A stretch of 64,000 bases of DNA, taken from Branchiostoma floridae (lineage: Eukaryota > Chordata > Leptocardii > Amphioxiformes > Branchiostomatidae). Where the stretch lies: positions 32,789,628 to 32,853,627 of the forward strand of contig NC_049981.1 in assembly GCF_000003815.2 (NCBI RefSeq). The letters are read 5' to 3'. Below the pieces are notes generated by a model, which was not told the DNA's origin, searched no databases, and saw only the letters and a program-made list of their open reading frames with translations. Every line of letters begins with the position of its first letter. Position 1 is the first letter of the stretch. The position numbers and the translations under genes were made by a program. Positions 12,801-24,800 of the stretch are shown one piece after another.

Positions 12801-15800
12801 ATTGTTGCCAACTACATTTTAGGACAAGTCGCTAAATTTGGCGGCTCTAGCTAAGCCGTTCAGGGGTTATGCGACATAAAAGTTAGAGCAGGCCTAACCA
12901 TCATTCAGTATTTGTTTCCACAGAACTGATCCCTAGTTATGTTGTCTCTATGCGTTTTTGAACGAATCTTCAAAACTTGCAATAAAAATATAAAAGCAAT
13001 CTTACCATAAGAAGAAACGCCAGCGTCCTCGCCGATCGCGCAGTCGTGATACTCCCAGCCGTTGTGCGGACAGTCGGCCAGTCTGGACTCGTTCCCGGTA
13101 CAGGCCACCTGGTCCATCCAGATGTCTCCTCCACCCCGCCCGAAGGAGTGCTGGGAGGAGACAGGCCACGCGTAACGGTAGCCCAGCTGACGGCACACCA
13201 CCTTCGCGTCCTCGTCTCCCCACCGGTCGTTACAGATCGTTCCCCACTCCCCGTAGTGAAGCACTTCCACTCGTCCTTCAGCAGCGGTTTTCCCTCCGAC
13301 AAGGCGTACTGTTGAGATAAAAGGTGAACAGAAAATGATTCAACGAAATCGGCGTGATAAAGCCGTGCCTGCGAATCTGCAGCTGGAGTGTTACGTACGT
13401 ATACGCTAGCCTATACCAGGATGGATAGACAGAGAACACGCCAGAGAAGTTAAGTGACCACGGAGTACAGTATGCGGTCTAGAGTGATAGGCGGAATAGA
13501 GACGCTGGCCAAATCTGATTCAATAGTTGCTATAGACCGTTATTAAATTTGCTATCCAAAACTATCATAAATAATACAGTGAAACTGAAATAAGCGGGGG
13601 AAATGTATTCTCCCTGATGTTGTTTTATTCTCTTTTAACGCAAAATTTCAGACACTCAAGAATCTGCATGGATTTTGAAAACGTTAAGACGTTTAAGGTA
13701 GCATCCAAAATCTTTTGTCAGTGACAAAAGTAAATTCATTAGATTTTTAACACAAATTATGAACTGATATTTAAATGAAGTGGAACCAAATTGTTTACAT
13801 CCCAATTGGAAATAAAACGTCAATACAATATTACAGCTAATGAGCCAATATCTGTTGTGCGAGTACAGGAGCTAAATGTTCGTTCCATAATGTTTGACGT
13901 ATGTATACGTTTGCCCACTAGCATTATTGCTATGCTCAGCACGATTCGTCATTATATCGCTGTCACATTATCCACGATCTTCGGGCGTATCGATGGACGA
14001 TCGGCCATATTTAAGATCGACAGAGGGTTGCGCGTATTTTTCACCTGAAAACCGTCCCTATCACATATAAGCAATACTTTGTAACGTAAGGTTACCAGTT
14101 TACGGTCGATTTGTTAATACTGCCGTTTTATGGAAAGCGCGCAGGTCGGGAAGTGAAAAGCTGTCCTTAATTGGAAGACACCAAAGTCGATCTGCGTCAA
14201 GCTCTATGTGGCATCATATTTCTTCTGAGGATTTCTCGCCGTACGAGCGTCTTTAATAAACAAGTCTGCAGCCAAGAATTCTTCCAGGGTGACCAATTTA
14301 CGGTCAGTTGGGTGTTTCTCCATGAGGTTACTTTTCTAAAGGACATATATCTGATCATTTCCCTTAAAAGTCCCCCACGTAGTGGACATAACACAATGGA
14401 TAAATTGTTTACATATGGCCATGCCGCCACTTTGCATCGCCGCTAAACGTTATCGGTAAGTCATCTTTGCCCCAACAGAACGCCACTCAGAGCGCCATGA
14501 TATGCTGTTCGACAACTTGCACAATGCTACTCATAATAATGACAACGCATTTTGATGTTGTTATCACCTGTATAGATAGACCCGCCCGGCGAGGACAGTA
14601 ACTTGTTTTTATGCAGTTTATAGGAGTTTCCTTGGACAACATACATAAAATCACCATGCATTCTTGAGATAAGAACTCCAGGTTTGGTTTGAGGTGATGT
14701 TTCAATTCATAAAGAGTTTGTTGGATTTTAAAGAGGGGACGAAAATAGCCGTCTAGAATTACGATCAGAACCGGGTCATCTGTAATAGTGTTGTGCGCAC
14801 TCAAGCGTAAATGTAAATTGTTGTCGGACTTTTCAGACGTGATTTGCTGGATGCAAAGTTATAGGATAAATAAGGCAAGACACATAGATGATATAAACGT
14901 ACTTCTTTCCTACTCAAGAGAATTTTCTTTTTTACAATTGACCTCGAAGTCTGCATCCACCAATAAGTGACCGTAAACTGGTCCTGCACGTAAACTGGTA
15001 ACCTCACGTTACCTTGAATAATTGTTGTGCAATAAAGTTATTATAAGCGAGGTTCGTGCGATTGCCGCAGAATCGTCGTCCGATCGATTTTCGTATAATA
15101 AATCTTTTCTGTAACGTTCGCCGCAGACACGCGCGTCTCTCGTCTTGAGCGACGATTATAGGACGGTTATGCTTCTATCTTATATGACCTGTATGTTTCG
15201 TGATATGCAAATGTATGCTGTTAATAATGTTATTGTACAGTTGATGTTGTTTCATGTGCGGAAAGGCAACCTGTAAAGGTGTGTTCGCACCTATCCCCCC
15301 CCCCCTTCACTCTGTGATAAATTCAACTAAAGAAAACAACAGACCTCTGTCAGAGATGTTTTACCGAAACTGTCGGTACTTACCTATAACCGCATTGGAA
15401 TTTGTTTAGTTAAGGCTAAATATCTGGTGGACTGCACATGTGTAGTCCAACCATCATCCTATAAAAAACAATCAATCGATGTTTTACAAAATCCCCTGTT
15501 GATATAGAAAGAATGGTACTTACCGCAGGCATCCGTTATTATTCCGACATCATCGATGGCAATGTCGCCGTAAGCGCCGCTGCCACGAACGGTCTCGAAA
15601 ACAATCTGTGATGATGTAATAGATTGTTATGGATATATGTAGGAAACCATGAACATGTATGGTTGATATGAATGGGAAATGTTGGGCTCTTACAATTCTA
15701 CACTGAATGCGCCACCAAGACGCACCAACACTACTGAACAACTTGCTACCTGAGGCCTACATCGAGAAACTCGTCTTTCAACATCCTAACACAGTGTGGC

Positions 15801-18800
15801 CCTAGAACCGGTCATTTCATCCTCCTAATGTCACAAAAGAACCTTTATCCCTGCTACAGTTAAGTTGTGTAACTGCCTATCGCAGAACACTGGAAACTCC
15901 AACGCCCATCAAACGCGATACTCGTCAGCGTACTGTATTGTGAAACTAGAGTTCCACGAAACAAATACCTTCCCCAAGTAAGAGTGCCTTTATCAAAGAC
16001 TTTAAGGTCTCATTCATGTATTACCAGAGTACCTACCAGAAGTAAACGGCTGCATGAAAGTGTGTATATAGCGGTTGAAAATTCCCTTTCATCCATCCCA
16101 ACTGACTTCCAGTGTCTACGTGATTAGAGCTTATTCATGAATTAAATCCAAAGAGTACGTTTTTGGCTCAAGTGTTCATTCATTAGCCTGAATTGAGTAA
16201 ACACCTACAAAACTACTCACAGAACTCCTATACAAAACACACTGGATGGCCATCTTGAGGATAAAACGTCATTCTTGCGCAGTTCAAATAATGTTTCTGT
16301 ATATATACATTTCCCCACCCGCTGATGAAAATGTAATGGCCGCTGAATGATGTGATCAAGACTCACAGGGCTGGGCTAAACATGTGAGAAACAGATGTGT
16401 TCTTAGACATAGGTCAAAATAAGATGGTTTAACAGAAATATAAAAAAACTCTGTTCATTTCTGTTAATTGGCCACTACTACAATTTAATGCATCTCTCCA
16501 TGTAGATTATTTAAAGTACCTTTCAGCTAAACACAATGCAAATGAATTAAATCGTGCTTGAGTTATTCCCTTCCACAGATAATAATAAGACACCCTTTGC
16601 AGTTCAAAACGAGCCGCTAGGTTTATTCAGCACTTACTCCCTGCCCCAACACTCATCTACGACTGTACCTGGCACTTGCAGAAACCTTGACTTCAAACTT
16701 TGCCCCTCCGCTGCAGTACCGTAACTCGCCGCTAGAACGCCCATTATGGAACTTGACCGTTGTTCATCCGACCCCTACTTATCCACCAAATATCATGCAA
16801 AACCATCGGCAACGTCTCGAGTTATTCTGTCCGCAAACAAACGGACACACACCCCCCGGCCCGCTACCGTCATGACGAAAAATACTACGCCAATCGTTTT
16901 TGAACTCGACGTTCCTTTTCGCAACCGCTATTCAAATACCAAACATCATGAAAATCCATACTCAGCTTCTCGAGTTATATAGTATTAACCTACATAAAGA
17001 CACACACAGCAAACCATAACCGGAAATAAAACCTTCTTGGTGAAGATAATGATTACTCATTTCAGCACAGCTCCTAAAGCCAAATTTTCCTCCAGAGGAG
17101 AGTGTTATTTTCTGAAAGACCACATCGACACGAAATCTGTAAAAATTAATCACAGACGAGCAAATAAATCAAAACTCATTGTTGCCATGGCAACAGCCCA
17201 AGCAAGTGTTGAGGCCATTTTCACAGATTTTTGCATGTCAACAACATAGAAATTGGCCAAGTTTAGGACCCGATTACTGCCCCTACGCAATAAGACGGAG
17301 GCATTCTTGGCAGTGACATCTTTAATTCTCAAGTCCGAAGTGATGTATCAGGTACAGTCATCACGAGATGTCAGCGGCCTAGTGAAGCTAAGCGGAACCG
17401 TAATAGAGTATATACAAGGAACGAACTAGTGTAATCGTACGATGGGCACAACCGTAAAGGCCCTACAAGGTAACATTAAAAGACGTATACAGATTCTTTC
17501 AAGGCTTAGAAATACTGCATGGTGAAAATGAAACGGTCTCTGCCCAACGCAGGAACAGAGCTTCACCATTAAAGGCGTTGAGACGCCCAACTATGTAACG
17601 ACCATCTTCGGTGGTTGCATTAAAAACTAGAGTTCCACGAACACATATCTTCGCCAAATAAACAATTTTTTATCAAGATTGCTGTTTTTGAAATGTTGTT
17701 CATTTTGGAAAATAGATATGTAATGAAATCATTGAAATGCTTCAAATTTGTAATGTGAGTTTTTGAAGTTTATGTATATTGTTTTGGAATGCAGTGAATT
17801 TATATTGTTTGTGTATTTTTGCCTGCATTTGAAATGCTGGCATAGCTTTTGGTATGTCTGTGTGTGTGTCTGTCTGTCTGCGTTTTTGCATTTTTGTGGC
17901 CACCATAAGTTTAGTACCTTTGAATGGATTGTAATGATATTTGGTATGTGGTATCTTTTTACTTGGACATGGTATGGGGTTTTTTTGTCGGTAGGTTGCA
18001 GGAACGTTGGATTTATATGATATTTTGCATATTGTTACTTTGGTAGAGATGTACATTTTAAATTGTCAATTATGCAAAGTTGGAGTTAATTAGAATGCTT
18101 ATTTAGCTATAGGATGATCTTATTTACAATTAATCTTATTGCCGGACTTATTTACAGGTAACATGATGTAGCTTGTATTTTTCAAGTGCTTTTTATATTA
18201 GTGGTTAGAATAGATGTACATTTTATAAGTCTAAAGATAAGCTTAGATGTGAGTGTAAGTGCATTATAGTGCGCAGCACTCTTTCATTTGGTCTGACTTG
18301 ATTTTGTTCACAAAGAGACTGGCTTTTGCTTTTCCCCACATGTTCTGCCAGGCAGCTAGTGTCACTGGTTGACCTTTTAGTAACCGGGTCATCCCAGGCA
18401 GACTTGCACTGATAGGCAACCCCTGATGCAGTCCCAGGGAAACATCCACAAACTCTCCACCCATTAATACATTTTGGTTAATATGGCGTGACCAGCCCAC
18501 TAGCTAGCTGTCAGGGGTGGGGAACAGGCACTCAACTTTTATGTTAATCTGATGAACTAAGATAGTTCTGTGGTTCATATCCACTATAGGGGACAGTAAT
18601 TAAATCATCGAGCATGAATTACGCCCAAAGAAAGATTAAGGATGCAGTCCACATCCAGAAGGAAGGTGCATAGCTGAACTAACTTTAATTACCCCCCGCT
18701 CAGCAAGGAGGTGGCAGGGGCGAGATCAAAGCAAGTCTCGGTCCTAGTCTGGTGCTCTGTGAACAAGATTGTACTGAACAGACGTCTAAGATTTGGACGT

Positions 18801-21800
18801 CCGTTTTGACCGATTCACCTTGAGCTAAAAGGTTGAGTCAGAAAAAAGATCACTTTGGTGTTTTCATCATCTCAATGACAGCCCAAACTTCACATTTAGG
18901 AACAGGTGTAAAATTGACCTACTTTCGGGGACAGCTGCACGGCAATAAAACAAGAACCCAGACTTTAAAACAAGATTCATTCAATAGACAATACTACGGC
19001 CTACACAGATAAAAAGTTGAGTCAGAAAAAAAAAGGTTAACTTTGGTGTTTCCATCAGCTCAAAGGCAGCAAAATATCCAAATTAAGGGACGGGTGTAAA
19101 AATGACCTAATTTCAGGGACAACTATACGGCAATAAAACAAGAACCCAGACTATCACTGTGCAAAATATGAGCCAAATCAATTTTTTTACCCTGAGCACT
19201 ATTGTTTGATTCTTAGACATTTGCTCTTAAGTATGGGTTGCAATGGGATGATTAACGAAGATCAAAGCCTATTTCGACCAAAAGCAAATGGAAATTTAAG
19301 TTGATAAGGCTTTAAGTTGTGAAAAAAGTATCCGGAAACACTTTTAAGTAATTTTTAAGCTCATGTAAATATTTCTTTAAGAGCTACCAAGTTGAAGTTT
19401 GTCCAATTGCTGTTCGCATTATAATGTGTTACACTTGGCTATAATTTAATTAGAGGGTACTCAGGGGTTAATGCTTTATAATGCAACAGCTAACTTGTCC
19501 AAGTTCAGTATCAAGTGGCCGATACAAGTACATTTTGGGATTCAGAAAATATCATTAGCAGAACCAGAACACTCCCACCTGTAGTACGGTATGTCTAAGG
19601 TGATGTGTCAGAATCAGTTTACAGGAAAATCTAAGTCATATGTTAAAAGAAATTGGTGTTATTTTGCGGAAGTCAGCTATGAAGCAAAGCATTGACCTAA
19701 TATTAATAGCTACGAAATTGAATTTCTAACCTGCACATAACCTTCCCATTTCGGCAGTGCCAACTCGCTGAACTTCCATTGGTCCCCCTGGAAGTCTGAC
19801 CTGCTGAAAATGGCCTCTCCAAGGCTGCTGCTCCCGCGCTGTTTCACGTAGACGTTGAGAGTGCCGACTTGTGTGCCGTACATGTGGTAGTTAAAGTTCA
19901 GACAGATGTTGTTCTCCGTGTTCAGCGGTGCGCTGATGAGCCGAGCCGTGTCACCTGGGGTACCGCCACTGGCCTCAACGTACATGTACTTCCCTATGGG
20001 GGTGACAGGGATTACGTTGTGAAGAACTGTATTGCGAAATATGTTGTATTTTGCTTGCTATTCATCATGGAAATTTCAGAAAATGGCGAAATGCATTGGT
20101 AGCAATGTAGCAATATAGCTGGGTAAATGATAAATATAAGTGTATTATTTTGATTGAGGTTAATTCAACATGCCCTTTTTGTACTCGAAATACTGATGTT
20201 ATTCTCCCTGTCATTGAACTTTAACCACCTAACCACTTCTCAGGAATCCACTGTTGGGTTTAGTCACTACAGGATCTCCAAATTCTGGATACAGTGTCGC
20301 CTCCGAGAACGAGATCCACTTATCAACTTCTATCTGTAACATTGGACTACGGTTTCATAACAAACTTCTTTGGCTGTTCTTCCTTGGAAATCAAGCTACT
20401 TTTTCTACTCACTGGTCGCTTTATTTGTCGATATTCTATCTTTTATAACGTCTTTAATTTAATCCATGTCAACGTCAAACCTCTGCAAGACTAAGCTCGT
20501 TATTTTACTGAATGAATTATGTTTATTGCATGTTTATGTCCGGGTGGTCTAAATTCACTTCGGTTGCCGTTGTACAGTTTTACGATATTATAAAGGCATG
20601 CTCAGAATTACATTGGAATCTAGAGAGGCAACCTTTTCCACCCTAAAGGAAGTATGAAACGGCGTCCCCCGCTTCGCTCACTCGGTGGTTTAGTTCGGTG
20701 GTTATAGCAAAGGACCAGGCGATATGCCACCATGTACACCGAGGAACAGACGGGTCATTAACGTTATTATCATATAGCCTAACCAAACTTGCAAACTCCT
20801 GTATGACGCATAGATCCCTTGTTACTATACGTGTGAATTCCTTTGTCAAATTTCTGAAAATTCACATTTGTTCTTTAGTACATACATTTGTATTACAGAT
20901 TGCATTTTGAAACCAGAATTTCCACAGAATATATACGAAACTTTGCAGTCTTTGGCTTTTTAGAACAACAAAACTCATTATCAATGTTAGCAGAAGGAGC
21001 CATTCTCCCCTTGCAGCCTGTACTTATTCCCTCTGCTCTGACATATGTTTTGCTCTTTTTGATTCGCCAATGCCTGCATATCCCTTACTTTCCTGTGTGT
21101 ATAGCTCCTTCTGATTCTCCTAATGAATCGACAACGGTGCCGTTGTCGATTTGCATCGACAACGGAAAAGTTGTCGATTCATTCTGACCAATCAGGAGGA
21201 GCGGGCTGGCCGAAATTTATGTGTTACGGCGTCATGACCAACGTGGAACGGGGCCTTCTGATTGGTCCGCGGCGCCTGGCTATATGATAATCAATGTCAA
21301 ATCCTATCTTGACCGGATTTTAAGTGTTTTATGCAGTAAAAACCCAAAGTATATAGGATGTAGGCAACCTTGGAATATTTCTACCAGAGCAAGAAGAACA
21401 CACCAGCAAAAAAATACGAGGAGCGTTCAAAAATTAATGCCACTGGTTTTATAACAGGCTCAATTTGTCATCGAATAAGTTGAAATTTGGCACCAAGGTA
21501 CAAGCATATATATCCTCGTCAGTGTCGTCGTCATTGGCAACAAAAGACTTGGCAGACTTAGACATCAATAAGATAACCTTTATAGTCATCGTTTTGTTCA
21601 AATCATTTAAGAATAGCGGAAATTTCATATTTTGACGATTTTAGCCCAAAATATGACATTATGACGTCATAATTACGCCATATTACGTCATAACGATACC
21701 AAAATTACAGAAAATGTAAAACTTTACTAGTACATCATCCTCACCAAATTTGGTGATCGTAGACCTAGCCGTTTTGAAATTACGAAGGGGGGGGGTCAGA

Positions 21801-24800
21801 AGAGCCCCCCCCCCCCACCCCTGGTCCCAGGAATCCCGAAAAAACCTGGTCTAGATAGGGTTAAACAGTTGATAATTGTGCCAAGTTTCGTATCTTTTGG
21901 TTAATAGAAAAGCAGTCTACAGAAACCTTTAATACATTAATCACGTATTTGGCTATTAATCAAACTGCCTGCAATATAGAAACTCGCTCCATTCTAGCAG
22001 CTGTAAAAAATGAACTATAGGGAGTTTAGACATGAAAATTGACATTTATTCTATAGAGAAATTTATTATTATACAGTTTTAAGTTACAATTTCAACTTTC
22101 TACAGTAGGTATGAGAGGGTCGGATCTTGAGGAACTAATCTTCTGACAAGCTCCCAGGGGTGTTGTCATCTTGAAATCAACTCAGTTGCTCATAAAAATC
22201 TGAACAACAAATTGAGAGGATACATGCTTGTACCTTGGTGCCAAATTTCAACTCATTCGAAGAAAAAATGAGCCTGTTACAACACCAGTGGCATTACGTT
22301 TTGAACGCCCGTCGTTTTTTTTTCCCTTACTCTACCTGTGGTATTGCGAAACGTGTTATCATGTAGCGGTCCAGTGTTACTGGTGGGGGTGTGCTGACTC
22401 CCCCAGACCCAGTCCGTGTCGTCGCTCGTGTCTTGTGTGAAGCCGCAGCCCCCGGCTCCGTGCTGGAAATCACAGAGTGCCCACGGCTCTGGAAATATAA
22501 AAACAGAGGACAAAAAATATAATTGTTTTGCGATTTTGTATGTTTCTTTGTATGTATGAAATATCTCATTGGGGGTGTGGAAAAGCACCTATGTTGGGAA
22601 TCAAAAGGTTACATAGAATATGAAAGAAAAAAGTTATCCGGTTATGTATTAGTAGTATACCGCTATATTGTTGATGAAATAGTTATGTCCAACACATCTT
22701 GTCATCATATAGAAGACAGAAAATCACAACGACCATTTTTCGTCATGACATTTGAGGGAAATTTATGTCATAAAATGCGTGTTGGATGTCATTTTAACGA
22801 CCACTAAGATATGTCGACAAGGAAAAAACGACGCATGGCCAAAATACTCTAAGTTGCCGGAGATAAACGATGTTGGCATGGACGAAGTATGACAGTAACA
22901 TTTTGCGATACTTACCTCCCGAGGTGCTGGGTTCGGTGGAGGCGATGCCTGTTGCAGCCGGTCCCGCTGTGGGAGTGTCTGGGCGGGTGGAATGGGCCAG
23001 ACCTGGTGGGGAGGTGATCGTTGGTGTCTGAAAACAACGAATAGCAAAGTTCAACTTGAAAGAGGAAAGTGAAAAGTAATCGTCTTGCATGACCTTAACG
23101 TTTTCTGTCCCTTCTGGACGCTAATGGAAACGAGGAAGAGGCCGCCAACGCTGTGAGGTATCCGACCTTAGACGTGCACGTTTTGAAAGTTGGACGTCTC
23201 CTCAAAACATAACATGGTGTTTTAACCCCTCCTGCTATGCTATAACTTGCTGCTAAGCCAGGTTCTATACAGAGATGCACAGACAGCAATACTAACTGAT
23301 CGATTCTTTTGAAAACCCATGTTCTAACACAATACCGGACATACTGGTCATCAGTTGTTCGAAAGCAGCATATATCGACTTGCGACATGTAGTTACATTT
23401 TCTTCTCGTTAAATACCTGTCCATCAGATCCAGGCGGACCGGGAGGGCCTGGTGGACCAGAGGGACCGGGTGGTCCGGGTGGGCCCTGCGGACCGTTCAG
23501 TCCAGCAGATCCGGCCAGGCATCCTGTTCAATAGACGGCAATCGATTTGTCCTTACATAATCAACCGAAAACTATGATCTTGCTTTGGTATGATCCGCAG
23601 GTTCATTCACCGAATAGTCATTATTTAAGCGACTAGATACGAATTTGAAAACGTTAAAACGTTTCAGGTAGCATCCACAACCTTTCGTAATTGAAACTGA
23701 TAAAAGCTTCTTGGAATGCAGGTTTTATACCTTAACTATGAACTACCTGTTTATTATTATTAAAATGCAAACAACCCCATACATACAGGTAATTCTGACT
23801 TTCACACTCAAATCGAAAATAGTTTAACTGAACTAGAAAATGACCTAGCTAATAACAATCCACTAGATAATGCAATACAGGAACAAGAAATTAGGCACGC
23901 AATCTCCCAATTAAAAAACAGTAAAGCCTCTGGTAGCGACCTGATACTTAACGAAATGTTAAAATGTGCCTCGCATGCCCTTACTAAACCATTAACTAAG
24001 CTTTTCAATCTATTTATCTCTTCCGGCTATTTCCCCAAACAATGGTGCACGAGTCACATTGTACCGATACACAAAGGCGGTGCCAAAGACGATGCGAACA
24101 ATTACAGAGGTATTTCTGTCACTAGTTGTCTGGCTAAATTGTTCACGGCAATCTTAAACACCCGCCTCACAAACTTTTTAGACGAACACGCTCTCATCTC
24201 CCCAAACCAGGCGGGCTTCAGGAAAAACTTCGGGACAAATGACAATATCTTTGTCATCGATTCATTAGTATCCAAGTACAGCAACGATAACAAACGCCTT
24301 TATGCTTGTTTCGTTGACTTTAAAAAGGCTTTTGATTGTGTGTGGCGAGAAGGCCTAAGATATAAACTACTTATTTCGGGAATAGGGGGTAAATTCTACA
24401 GTCTTGTAAAGTCCATGTATTCTAAACCACAATCATGCATTAAAACCTCCTCTGGTCTAACACCACCCTTCATTACGGACAAGGGGGTAAGACAGGGCTG
24501 TAACCTCAGCCCCACACTTTTCAACCTATTTATAAACGACTTAGTTAAAATGTTAGATAGCCCAGAATGTGCCCCGCCCTCCCTACATCATCTATTTGTT
24601 TCCTGCCTACTCTATGCAGATGATGTTGTCATCTTCTCGGAAACTGAGAAAGGTCTACAATGCGCACTAGACAAACTCAACACATTTTGTATGCAATGGA
24701 AACTGCAAGTTAATGTAAAGAAAACGAAGGTATTGATCTTCAACAAAACAGGACGCACACTTAAAAAGTTTAAATTTCTACTCGGTTCTGAAACCATAGA

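Larger units (their letters stand above)
19994..22335 (-). other. Gene 4 intron within first MAM
   Basis: The part 20190-20640 matches 10600-10990. Then come the dispersed repeat (20945-21290), a nested palindrome (21124-21183) and a long-TIR element (21413-22320) that ends about 15 bases from the splice donor. Confidence 0.55.

Noticed and set aside
17742-18056. Frames on both strands over a GTGT/GTCT-rich tract
   Set aside because: Low-complexity shadow frames in repeat sequence.
18264-18500. A 78-codon minus-strand frame
   Set aside because: No recognisable domain and no matching splice neighbour; it lies in a large intron.
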